A stretch of 64,000 nt of DNA, taken from the IMG/VR virus record IMGVR_UViG_3300023273_000760, positions 34,708 through 98,707 of that record, one strand, 5' to 3'. This document shows positions 37,843 to 45,958 of this stretch, one piece after another. The DNA comes from a virus. The stretch's first letter is position 1, and every line of letters starts with the position of its first letter. The notes below the pieces were generated by a model. It had not been told where the DNA came from. It searched no databases and saw only the letters and a program-made list of their open reading frames with translations. Position numbers and translations under genes: made by a program.

Positions 37843-38863
37843 ATGCTTGTGCTACTTCTGGTAAGTAGTCCTTAATATTTACACGTCTAAAGTTATCTAG
37901 TTTTGTAATTTCTTCAACAAAAATTCTTTGTTGATTTGTATCAGCAGGTTCACTAAACCAGTTTGTGTTAATTTTAAATTGTTCTTTTAAACTATCTGGA
38001 GCATTTTTAACGTGTAACCAATCGGGTTGAGAAAGGTAATTTTCCCAGACCTGCAAATTGTGTTTATCACTCCATTCTAATAATTCGTTATGGTATGCAC
38101 TGTTCAGTATACTTAAACACGGAGCAATATCTGTCTTATACATATCTTTATAACGCAATGTATTTTCTTCTACAGTTTTCCAATCTGCGCCGTACCTAAT
38201 GTATTCAATTCTTTTCCCTACAGAGTCCATACTTACACTCATTATAACACGATTAAAGCGTTTGAGCAAGTTGTGTACACGAGGATTAAATAAACTTCCG
38301 TTTGTATTAAACCGTATAGTAACACTTGAGTCTAGTCTTTCTAAAAACTGTGGCAAGTGTTTAACCATCATAGGTTCGCCTCCTGTCAGGTAAACTTCTT
38401 TTAATGGCAAGTTTTCAAAGTAGTGTAAAAATTTTTCATCATACCAGTTGTAATTTTTTACATCTAGTACAGTATGATATGGATTTAAGTTTTGTCTAGC
38501 CATTTCTGCGGCTTCTTCTGCAATGCTACTACTTGCACCACTATGACAACTTATACATTTAAAATTACAACTATTACCAAAACGTAAATCTAAGTGTGTT
38601 ATATCAGGACCGTAAAAGTCCTTTTGTTGACGTCTGCTAGGTATTCCTGCTTCTTCATGTTTCTTGCAAGTAATACAAGCATCAGGCCATTCGTCTTTTG
38701 CTAGAAGTTCTTTAGCATTTATAACAGGTTGACTGTTAAGCCATTGTTGCGGAGTATGTGTATGCACAGTTTCTACATTATCAGGCTCGTTACTAGTACA
38801 GCATAATCGATACTGTCCGTTTGCCGCAATGTATACGTGACTTTCTAAAAGTTTACATCTCAT
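37829..38863 (-). CDS. Radical SAM protein with N-terminal twitch-type Cys domain (4)
   Basis: 344 residues. The N-terminal Cys region reads MRCKLLESHVYIAANGQYRLCC and WPDACITCKKHEEAG. The radical SAM motif CNFKCISCHSGA starts at residue 99, with VYLTGGEPMMVK, RFNTNGSLF and SMDSVGKRIEYIRYG. The C-terminus ends INIKDY-like LPEVAQAYGIS. It overlaps the upstream hypothetical gene (ATGA) and the mini-kinase downstream by 14 nt. It is a radical SAM enzyme with a probable auxiliary cluster; its product is unknown. Confidence 0.87.
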   Translation of the reverse strand: MRCKLLESHVYIAANGQYRLCCTSNEPDNVETVHTHTPQQWLNSQPVINAKELLAKDEWPDACITCKKHEEAGIPSRRQQKDFYGPDITHLDLRFGNSCNFKCISCHSGASSSIAEEAAEMARQNLNPYHTVLDVKNYNWYDEKFLHYFENLPLKEVYLTGGEPMMVKHLPQFLERLDSSVTIRFNTNGSLFNPRVHNLLKRFNRVIMSVSMDSVGKRIEYIRYGADWKTVEENTLRYKDMYKTDIAPCLSILNSAYHNELLEWSDKHNLQVWENYLSQPDWLHVKNAPDSLKEQFKINTNWFSEPADTNQQRIFVEEITKLDNFRRVNIKDYLPEVAQAYGIS

Positions 38864-39723
38864 AGCATATGAGCCTTATGCATTAAATCATGTACATTAT
38901 CTGTAACTTCTGTTAATTCAACACTTACAATATTTTTATATTTGCTTAACATTCTTGTCCAAGAGTCTCTGTTTAAATTATATACATTGTTCCAATCTAA
39001 TGGCATAACTAATTTTCCAACAACAATGTATCCTAACGCCATATCTAATGTAATTGGCTTATCTGTATTTTTCTTATACCAATCAACAAAATGTTTTGTA
39101 ACTGTAAACGGAGTATCGTATGCAGAACGATATAACATATATCCCTCGCAATTAATATGTTGTTGGGTAACTACTTCGTTAATCCTATCACCTTCGCCTC
39201 TGCCACAAATTTCTAACCAATGTTTACCTAGTGTATTGTAACCCATACACAGGTCTCCAAAGTTTCTGTCCATTCTAAAGTATAATAGATCTTCGTTTTC
39301 AATTGGCAACGTAGTAGCGCCTTCAAATCTAAAAAAACTATTAAGACGGGGCGAGTCTTGATTACTTAAAAATTGTTCATAAACGTGTATTAATCTATTT
39401 AACCTATCGTAATCTTCTGAATGATTTTTATTTTCTATAAGTTTGTGTAATTCGCTTAGAGAAGCATTTGGATCAATATTTAAATTAGTTGTAATATTTA
39501 CAATTTCTTGCTTTAATTCTTCTTCATCTTTTGTATCTAATACAAAACTTGTTTCCTGTACTAGTGGTTTATTAATATTTTGTTGTAACAAATACAAAAA
39601 TTTGTTTGCTGGGTGATGATCGTATAGCACATATGTTAATGGTAATAACTTCTCGCCGTTAGAATATGTTACGGTAATACCAGGCTTATTACAATATATT
39701 TTTTCAGGCAATAAATATTCCAT
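38860..39723 (-). CDS. Hypothetical protein (287 aa), head of a minus operon
   Basis: Start ATG 39723 abuts, back to back, the ATG of the plus-strand gene at 39724 (CATATG). The frame reads further 5' only through the antisense of that gene, so I reject the longer form. The protein begins MEYLLPEKIYCNKPG, has a helical centre (DTKDEEELKQEIVNITTN) and a segment LLYFRMDRNFGDLCMGYNTLGKHWLEICG, followed by CEGYMLYRS. No recognised domain. It leads the operon of radical SAM, kinase and propeller genes, so it may be a partner or substrate protein; this is unproven. Confidence 0.6.
   Translation of the reverse strand: MEYLLPEKIYCNKPGITVTYSNGEKLLPLTYVLYDHHPANKFLYLLQQNINKPLVQETSFVLDTKDEEELKQEIVNITTNLNIDPNASLSELHKLIENKNHSEDYDRLNRLIHVYEQFLSNQDSPRLNSFFRFEGATTLPIENEDLLYFRMDRNFGDLCMGYNTLGKHWLEICGRGEGDRINEVVTQQHINCEGYMLYRSAYDTPFTVTKHFVDWYKKNTDKPITLDMALGYIVVGKLVMPLDWNNVYNLNRDSWTRMLSKYKNIVSVELTEVTDNVHDLMHKAHML
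39710..39717 (+). promoter_or_regulatory. T4-type late promoter-like AATAAATA
   Basis: AATAAATA ends 6 nt before ATG 39724. With T4-like spacing the transcript would start about one base before the start codon. It also overlaps the start region of the opposite gene, since both genes begin at CATATG. Confidence 0.55.
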
Positions 39724-40695
39724 ATGCAAATAGTTTCTCTTACAAACCACCATCCAAAAAATCGAGTTGATATCAACTTTCAAATGGGTAACACTTGTAA
39801 TTATGCCTGTTGGTACTGTTTCCCTGGCAGTCATGAAGGCACATATCGCTGGCCTGATCTGGATTTAGCAACTAAAAATTTAGAACATATTATTAACTGC
39901 TATAAAGAAATTGGTAAAACAGAATTTCAAATAGACCTAATTGGCGGGGAACCTACACTATGGCCAGAGTTAATTAAATTTACACAACACTTTCGTAACC
40001 TTGGATGTACGTTTCATTTGAGTACAAACGGTAGCAGAACTTTATCATGGTGGGAGAAAAATGGCGGTGAGTTTGACACTGTTTACATTAGTTGTCATCA
40101 CGAACGTATTGATGTAGAACACGTTAGTAAATTAGCAGATATGTTATGGAGCAAACATAACAATGTTATTTGTGATGTGCTTATGGATACAAAGGATTGG
40201 GATACTTGTGTAACTATTGTAGATAGATTGTTAGAAAGTGAAACAAGTTTTCCTGTAAATGTTAAACCTATTAAATTAGGAAATACAACACAAGACACAA
40301 CATATGAACAGTCGCAGTATCTACTAAACCAACGTAAAAGAAATCCTAAGCAAGACGAAATTTTTAAACCTAAGAAATCTAAACCTCCAGTGTTATTAAC
40401 ATATGAAGATGGTAGTACACAAGAAGTATCAAAAAACTATGTTCTAATAAACAATTTAAATAACTTTAAAGGTTGGAGTTGTAATTTAGGAGTAGACACT
40501 GTGTTTATAAACTTTGACGGAAGTATAGGCAGTGTGTGCGGAAATAATATTTTAGGATTTAAATCTGGAGAGTATAATTTATATGATCCTAAACTAGCAG
40601 AAAAATTTAAGCCTATTATAAAACCGGTTACTTGTGAAAAAGAAAAGTGTATGTGTCAAGTAGGATTTTTACTTCCTAAACACCGCAAGTTTTAG
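39724..40695 (+). CDS. Radical SAM protein with SPASM-like C-terminus (subfamily B, 3)
   Basis: 323 residues, begins directly at the CATATG junction. The motif NTCNYACWYCFPG is at residues 25-32, with DLIGGEPTLWPE for SAM. The C-terminus shows GWSCNLGVDTVFINFDG, SVCGNN and TCEKEKCMC, the same Cys layout as the relatives at 28579 and 33087. Its end overlaps the convergent gene by 20 nt. It is a single-gene plus-strand cassette between two minus-strand units, as if inserted as a unit. Confidence 0.87.
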   Translation: MQIVSLTNHHPKNRVDINFQMGNTCNYACWYCFPGSHEGTYRWPDLDLATKNLEHIINCYKEIGKTEFQIDLIGGEPTLWPELIKFTQHFRNLGCTFHLSTNGSRTLSWWEKNGGEFDTVYISCHHERIDVEHVSKLADMLWSKHNNVICDVLMDTKDWDTCVTIVDRLLESETSFPVNVKPIKLGNTTQDTTYEQSQYLLNQRKRNPKQDEIFKPKKSKPPVLLTYEDGSTQEVSKNYVLINNLNNFKGWSCNLGVDTVFINFDGSIGSVCGNNILGFKSGEYNLYDPKLAEKFKPIIKPVTCEKEKCMCQVGFLLPKHRKF

Positions 40696-41671
40696 AACAG
40701 ATATCATATCTATTTTCGTTATTCCAACTTTCAGGCAAATACTTATTAAACCATTCACTGTTTAGTATTTCTTCTAAACTATAATCGTTTACACTTAACC
40801 AATCAATACTTGCTACATCTACAGCATAAGGACTGTCTGGGTTACGAGGATATCTATCACTTAAAAAATAACAGCAAGGAAATACTTCGCCCATGTGACT
40901 AATTTGTATTTTACGTTTTGTTTGCCATTTGCATTTAATAGTTGTTTTAGAAAAGTCTGTAATATTTTTAATACGTTCTACATTGTCAAGGTGTTTTGAA
41001 TCGTATTTTATTTTACGTGCAGATTCTTTTTTGTTTGCTTTAAAACTTTCTATTGCTTTATTAGTCAAACTATTAATAGCACTAAAAGTATGTCCGCCAT
41101 TAATTTCAAAGCGTTTAAACCCCATATCAATACTTAATTGTTCACACTGTTCAATTTGATGTGCATTGTGTTCAAACACTAGCATACGCCAACGTGCCAT
41201 ACCACCTGCTTTAATAAATGTACTAGCATTAGACATTACTTTATCCCATATTACGCCTCTGCGATATAAATGGTTTGTATCTTCGAGTCCGTCTATACTA
41301 AATGTAACATGACTGCCAAACGGAAACGGTTGTAGTACATTTGCTAATTCTGCCCATTGTGTTCCTAATCCTCCGTTTGTGTGTATAACAACTACGGGCG
41401 GATTTTTATAACCTGCTAGGTGTTCTAGTGCCGGAATTAAATTTGGATTAAAAATTGGATCACCGTAACTACCGTTAAAGATAACTTCTTTAATTTTCAG
41501 GTCTGGAGTGAAGATATTGCGCCAAGTATCTAAAGTCATATGCTCTAAAGGCATACGTGGATTTACTGTAACACCTCCCAAATTTCTACTGCAATTTCCG
41601 CACATTGAATTACAATGACTTGTGAAATCTATTACAATCGTATCTACATCGTCTGGGTGCAAGTAAGGCAT
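40676..41671 (-). CDS. Radical SAM/SPASM-like protein (subfamily C, 2)
   Basis: 331 residues. The motif in DFTSHCNSMCGNCSRNLGG is at residues 20-27. The SAM strand has FNGSYGDPIFNP rather than GGEP, as in the relative at 30158. It then shows FSIDGLEDTNHLYRRG and a C-terminal Cys set (TTIKCKWQTKRKI, EVFPCCYFLSD, CSKTCGV). It has a perfect TATAAATA 5 nt before the ATG and no ribosome site, so it is probably translated from a leaderless message. Confidence 0.87.
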   Translation of the reverse strand: MPYLHPDDVDTIVIDFTSHCNSMCGNCSRNLGGVTVNPRMPLEHMTLDTWRNIFTPDLKIKEVIFNGSYGDPIFNPNLIPALEHLAGYKNPPVVVIHTNGGLGTQWAELANVLQPFPFGSHVTFSIDGLEDTNHLYRRGVIWDKVMSNASTFIKAGGMARWRMLVFEHNAHQIEQCEQLSIDMGFKRFEINGGHTFSAINSLTNKAIESFKANKKESARKIKYDSKHLDNVERIKNITDFSKTTIKCKWQTKRKIQISHMGEVFPCCYFLSDRYPRNPDSPYAVDVASIDWLSVNDYSLEEILNSEWFNKYLPESWNNENRYDICSKTCGV

Positions 41672-41676
41672 AAGTA

Positions 41677-41684
41677 TATTTATA
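41677..41684 (-). promoter_or_regulatory. Perfect T4-type late promoter TATAAATA (minus)
   Basis: TATAAATA with exactly 5 nt to ATG 41671, so the transcript would begin at the A of the start codon. The same 5-nt spacing is seen at 24942-24949. It lies in the 32-bp divergent gap between genes starting at 41671 and 41704; no equally good motif is seen for the plus-strand gene. Confidence 0.75.
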
Positions 41685-41703
41685 GATAACTGCGTACTTA
41701 ATT

Positions 41704-42999
41704 ATGAAACAAGAAACATTATCAGAAGCAATAAAAAAAGCCAACCTTGGCGACAAGGTAATGGACGATAATGCTATGTGTGCAATGAAATGGATTCATT
41801 GTTATGTGCACCTCAGCGAAGGTATTGTAAAGAATTGCCACAACGTACCACAACGTTTTATCACACAAGAAGAACTAGACAAGTATGGTAAAGATGTGTT
41901 TATGAAACATCCATACGAACTAGAGCGTAGACAAGAAAAACTAGACAACATAAGACATAAAGATTGTAGTGCTTGTTGGCGCAACGAAAAACGCGGAGTA
42001 AGAAGTCCAAGATTACCCGGAAAGTATTTTGAGTTTCATCGTGAGCGTTTTGAAAATCCTGCAGATATATTAGAACCGTTACCTAGTCAACTTGAAGTAT
42101 ATTTTAATAACACTTGTGATTTAAAATGTCAATATTGTAACGATGTTTTTAGCAGTCAGTGGGAAGTTGAGAATCGTAAGTTTGAAGTAGCACCAAGACA
42201 AAAACATACAGCACCAGATGGCTTTGCAGATACATTTTATGAATGGTTAGATGATGCTGTTGACAACGTGTTACAATATTATATTTTAGGTGGAGAGCCT
42301 TTAATACAAAATGAATTGTATGATTATCTTGATAGACTAATTGAATTATTTAGAAAGAAATCAAACAAGTTTAATATTAAACCTGTTATTATTTTAATTA
42401 GCAACGGCAACACTCCAGAAGCATACCTAAACAAGTGGTTTGAAAAGGCTACTGAGTTAGAAAAATATGCCAGTGTTCAAATGGATATTAGTATGGAAAG
42501 TTACGGAGAAAAAGCAGAATTTATTCGTACTGGCTTAAACTGGAATAGATTTGCCAGTAATGTAAAACGTATTATGGAGTTTGCAAAAGGTAAAGATTTT
42601 AGATTAAGGTTTAGTACAACTCACAGTGCTTTAAGTATTACAAGTTGTTTAGATTTTTTACAATGGTTAAAACAATTAAAAGAAGAAACAGGATGCGATG
42701 TTGATTTAATTAGAAGCAATGTTTCATATCCAGTGCAACTAGCACCGTGGATGCTAACAAAAGAATTTAAACCTTACATTAATGACATTGTTAAATGGAT
42801 TAATAAACAAGCACCTGAATGGAATTACTATGCTGACTTTATGAAAACAATTAAAAAGAGTTTTGGAAAACATTCAAACTCAGATAAGATTGAAGTTGTT
42901 AAATGGGTAGAGCGTACAAAGATAAGACGTAACTTAGATTTAGTAGAAACATTCCCTGAACTAGAATCGTGGTATAAGTATTGTCAAAATCACCGCTGA
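41704..42999 (+). CDS. Radical SAM protein with N-terminal twitch-type Cys domain (5)
   Basis: 431 residues. The N-terminal Cys domain reads MCAMKWIHCYVHLSEG, VKNCHNVPQ and RHKDCSACWRNEKRG. The radical SAM motif NNTCDLKCQYCNDVFSS is at about residue 138, with YILGGEPLIQNE and SMESYGEKAEFIRTG. It ends VETFPELESWYKYC, strongly like the tail of the enzyme at 19755 (VETFPEFKEFYNFC), and the two share the WRNE/WNIE motif, so they are the closest pair in subfamily A. No ribosome site precedes the ATG. Confidence 0.88.
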   Translation: MKQETLSEAIKKANLGDKVMDDNAMCAMKWIHCYVHLSEGIVKNCHNVPQRFITQEELDKYGKDVFMKHPYELERRQEKLDNIRHKDCSACWRNEKRGVRSPRLPGKYFEFHRERFENPADILEPLPSQLEVYFNNTCDLKCQYCNDVFSSQWEVENRKFEVAPRQKHTAPDGFADTFYEWLDDAVDNVLQYYILGGEPLIQNELYDYLDRLIELFRKKSNKFNIKPVIILISNGNTPEAYLNKWFEKATELEKYASVQMDISMESYGEKAEFIRTGLNWNRFASNVKRIMEFAKGKDFRLRFSTTHSALSITSCLDFLQWLKQLKEETGCDVDLIRSNVSYPVQLAPWMLTKEFKPYINDIVKWINKQAPEWNYYADFMKTIKKSFGKHSNSDKIEVVKWVERTKIRRNLDLVETFPELESWYKYCQNHR

Positions 43000-43005
43000 T
43001 AAATA
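42998..43005 (+). promoter_or_regulatory. T4-type late promoter-like GATAAATA
   Basis: GATAAATA starts within the stop codon of the radical SAM gene and lies 10 nt before ATG 43016. It would drive the long plus-strand operon 43016-50013. The same octamer occurs at 12989 and, on the minus strand, at 57891. Confidence 0.6.
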
Positions 43006-43015
43006 TAGGTACAAC

Positions 43016-43795
43016 ATGAAGTACATATCAAATTACAACCCAACACTAATTACACCACAATTCGTAGATGGACTAGAATATGACATTATTGAACTTCCGT
43101 GGAAACTAGACGTAGATAAACTACAGGAGTGGTACAGAAAAGTAGACAGTACATATGACAACTTATATTTTAGTTGGCGTAAAGAGCAATATCTTAAAGA
43201 CAAGTATCATTTAAAAAATATTGAAACAGCATTTGCTGGTGAAGTAGGAACTGAAGGTAGAGGTGTACACGATGAAGGGTATCATATTGTGCGTTACATT
43301 AAAGAACAGTTTAAACACCCAGAAGAAATACTTGTAATGGAAGTTAGTTGGCCTGTTGAAAAAGAAATTCCATGTCCGCCTAAATGGGCAGGCAGAGAAG
43401 ATTTATATCCTGAACTTTCTACTAATGCACCTAAACGTGTGCAAGAAAAATTTAAGTTTGGGTATTTTAAAGAACTAGTAGAATACTTTGGAGAAGATAT
43501 TTTGCGTGATGTTAGTATTAGGAAACATCAACCAAATGCAGTATTAGGAAAGCATATAGATGGTCCTAATGTACAGAGATTACATATTCCTGTGACTACC
43601 GGCGAAGGTGCTATATTTGCATACGGAGAAAACTTGGAAAGAGAATATAACTTACAGTTAGGTAAAGCATATATTATTAACGCCGCAGTGCCACACGGTA
43701 CATTTAATCGTAGCGGTATTGATCGCAGTCATTTACAAAGCAAGCCACATACAGATGCTATTGTTAGAATGTGTAATATGGAGATAGTGCTTTGA
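43016..43795 (+). CDS. 2OG-Fe(II) oxygenase-like (Asp/Asn hydroxylase type, 259 aa)
   Basis: Jelly-roll signature in the C-terminal half: KHIDGPNVQRLHIPVTTG (HxD), GKAYIINAAVPHGTFNRSG (distal His) and a nearby DRSHL. The N-terminal part starts MKYISNYNPTLITPQFVDG. The same order (HxD, then LHIPV or VHIPI, then PHGTxNxG or HGTxNxG, then DRxHL) recurs in 45951 (C-terminal half), 47622 and 48209, so these are paralogues. This group resembles peptide or aspartyl hydroxylases; substrate unknown. It is the first gene behind the promoter at 42998. Confidence 0.72.
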   Translation: MKYISNYNPTLITPQFVDGLEYDIIELPWKLDVDKLQEWYRKVDSTYDNLYFSWRKEQYLKDKYHLKNIETAFAGEVGTEGRGVHDEGYHIVRYIKEQFKHPEEILVMEVSWPVEKEIPCPPKWAGREDLYPELSTNAPKRVQEKFKFGYFKELVEYFGEDILRDVSIRKHQPNAVLGKHIDGPNVQRLHIPVTTGEGAIFAYGENLEREYNLQLGKAYIINAAVPHGTFNRSGIDRSHLQSKPHTDAIVRMCNMEIVL

Positions 43796-44487
43796 AAGAA
43801 CTAGAACAGTACTGGCAAGAAAACAACAAGGAATACGAATTTAAGTATCCAGAGCAGTTCGATCCTAAATGGATTGTAATGGAAAGTGGCTGGCCTTTTT
43901 TTAAATTAAGTGCATTAGACAATCAACCTTGGAAAGAGATGCACATTGAGGCAGAAGCGTTACTTGAATATTTTAAAGATCACAGAACTGACTATGGAGA
44001 AGGTTGGAAGAGTCTTACACTACACGGACTTAGTGAAGATACACAAACACTAAACAGTTATGGCGATCGTGCTGAAACTATCAAACAGTTGGACTGGACT
44101 TGGGTAGCAGAACAATGCCCTGTAACTAAAAAGTTTTTAACAGATGTGTGGCCTGCAGAGTTTTTAAATCGTGTGCGTTTTATGTTACTAGAGCCGGGTG
44201 GATATATACTTCCGCATCAAGATAGAGCCGATGAGGAAAAACGTTTAAGTGTTTGTAACATCAGTTTAAACAATCCAGAAGGTTGCGAGTTTGTAATGAA
44301 AAATCAAGGGCGTGTACCGTTTGAAGATAAAGGCAGTGCGTTCTTAATGGATATTTCAAATGTACACAGTGTATGGAATCGCAGTGATGAGCCTCGTATT
44401 CATATGATTATTCATTATGAACTAGGTAAACGTATTCGCGACTTTTTCTATGTGCTAAGACAAAGTTATTATACTAATAGAGGTTAA
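43792..44487 (+). CDS. 2OG-Fe(II) oxygenase-like (231 aa), TTG start
   Basis: Starts with TTG 43792, which overlaps the previous TGA, with GGAG 8 nt upstream. The signature is EPGGYILPHQDRADEEKR (HxD), NISLNNPEGCEFVMK and GSAFLMDISNVHSVWNRSDEPRIHMIIHY (distal His and Arg). This matches aspartyl/asparaginyl beta-hydroxylase-like proteins. The N-terminal part holds a helical domain of about 100 residues. It belongs to the five-oxygenase run 43016-48916. Confidence 0.74.
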   Translation: MKELEQYWQENNKEYEFKYPEQFDPKWIVMESGWPFFKLSALDNQPWKEMHIEAEALLEYFKDHRTDYGEGWKSLTLHGLSEDTQTLNSYGDRAETIKQLDWTWVAEQCPVTKKFLTDVWPAEFLNRVRFMLLEPGGYILPHQDRADEEKRLSVCNISLNNPEGCEFVMKNQGRVPFEDKGSAFLMDISNVHSVWNRSDEPRIHMIIHYELGKRIRDFFYVLRQSYYTNRG

Positions 44488-44488
44488 C

Positions 44489-45958
44489 GTGAAAGATTGG
44501 AATAGTATTACCGTAGATAGATATTGGGAACAAATTAAAGTACCCAATGATGTTGCTATTGGCATATTAGATATCTCACGCGATATTGATAGTCGTACTG
44601 TTGCTAAACGCAGTTTTGATATGACTTACTTTTATGTTAATCGTATGATTAAAATGGGTATGTGTACTTTTGTTGGGTTTGAAAAACGTGTAGAAACTAT
44701 ATTAGAAAATGCTCTAGCAAAAAACAAAAAGTATTGTATGGTTGCTTGTCAAGGTTTATTGTTATATAGAGGTCCTAGTTTAATTACACAGAGCCTACAT
44801 TATGCAGACAACAATCCAAACTTTTTTGTTGTAGGGCATATTATGGACAAAACAAAACAGCACTATCTAACTAAAGGTGCTTATCCAGGTTTACACAGAC
44901 AATATCTATTTGTTAATTTAGAAACTTGGAAACAGTTAGGTAAACCAGCCTTTGATGAAATGGGAATATTCAAAGATAGAAAACCTGTACTACAAAATTA
45001 TCAATTAAGCAATGAAACTGTACACAGTGATTATACGCCTGATTGGATACAAGGTACGCAAGGTGAAACAGAATATCAAATAACTTCTGATGGAAGTAAC
45101 TGGATTGATATTGCTTGTCGTAACGGAATACGTATTGATAACTTAGATAATGATATGCGTGACTGTAAAGTATTTCTATATCCTTATAGCGATACAAAAG
45201 AGTTAGAGGAAGTATGGTATGATAAAGACATTAACAAAATTGATAAACTTTCTAACCAATCGCAAAAAGCCTGGCTTAGAAAACTACAGTACCAAGAGTA
45301 CATTGAAAAAGACAGAGTGTATGCGTTTAACACAGAAACACTATCTGCTGAAGGAGTAAGAACAAATGGAAAAGTTATAGATCATTTGTTTACTGCCGCG
45401 GCAGGTTTTAAACCTCTTGCTATATTAAATGCTAACGGGTTTCACAATAGTACAACAGTACATTATTTTGATTGGTGCAAATCAAGTTTAAACTATAAAA
45501 AGCATTTATTAGAAACTTGGGACGGTTATGATTTAGATAAATGGTTATTAGAACACGACTTAGATTATAACTTTAGTTCTACATATAGAGGAAACTATAA
45601 ACAGTTTTGGGAACAAGAATTAAAAGACTTTGGTGGTAGTTTAGCATTTCAAAGACTCTGGGAAAGATACAAAAAATTAAAACATGAATTTCATGTTATT
45701 GATATTGTAAACGAAAGCGATAAACTGTTTGATGAAATTAACAAAACACACGGTACAAAGGTATTATGGACTACTAACATTTGGAGTAGTGAAATGTTAC
45801 ACTGGAATGTTGAGCCAGAAGTAATAGAACAAAAGTGGTTAGAGTTTGAAAAGCGTGTACCAGATGATTTAGTTTTATATGGACATGATTACGTAGCAGT
45901 TGATATGAACACAAGATTAAGGAGTGGTGTAAAACTAACACACTTGCATTATGATTAA
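44489..45958 (+). CDS. Large hypothetical protein (489 aa)
   Basis: Starts with GTG 44489, with AGAGG upstream, and overlaps the next gene by 8 nt. Segments include KYCMVACQGLLLYRG, NFFVVGHIMDKTKQHYL, KGAYPGLHRQYLFVNLETW and a closing YGHDYVAVDMNTRL. The first half seems built of alternating strands and helices, the second half is helical with many aromatic residues. I recognise no family. Its position inside an oxygenase operon suggests it acts in the same pathway; it may be a glycosyltransferase-like or binding protein, but no motif decides. Confidence 0.6.
   Translation: MKDWNSITVDRYWEQIKVPNDVAIGILDISRDIDSRTVAKRSFDMTYFYVNRMIKMGMCTFVGFEKRVETILENALAKNKKYCMVACQGLLLYRGPSLITQSLHYADNNPNFFVVGHIMDKTKQHYLTKGAYPGLHRQYLFVNLETWKQLGKPAFDEMGIFKDRKPVLQNYQLSNETVHSDYTPDWIQGTQGETEYQITSDGSNWIDIACRNGIRIDNLDNDMRDCKVFLYPYSDTKELEEVWYDKDINKIDKLSNQSQKAWLRKLQYQEYIEKDRVYAFNTETLSAEGVRTNGKVIDHLFTAAAGFKPLAILNANGFHNSTTVHYFDWCKSSLNYKKHLLETWDGYDLDKWLLEHDLDYNFSSTYRGNYKQFWEQELKDFGGSLAFQRLWERYKKLKHEFHVIDIVNESDKLFDEINKTHGTKVLWTTNIWSSEMLHWNVEPEVIEQKWLEFEKRVPDDLVLYGHDYVAVDMNTRLRSGVKLTHLHYD

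Noticed and set aside
39724-39834. Longer start (ATG 39834) for the minus-strand hypothetical gene at 38860
   Set aside because: The extra 37 residues would be antisense to the N-terminus and radical SAM motif of the gene at 39724, and the start at 39723 is back to back with that gene.
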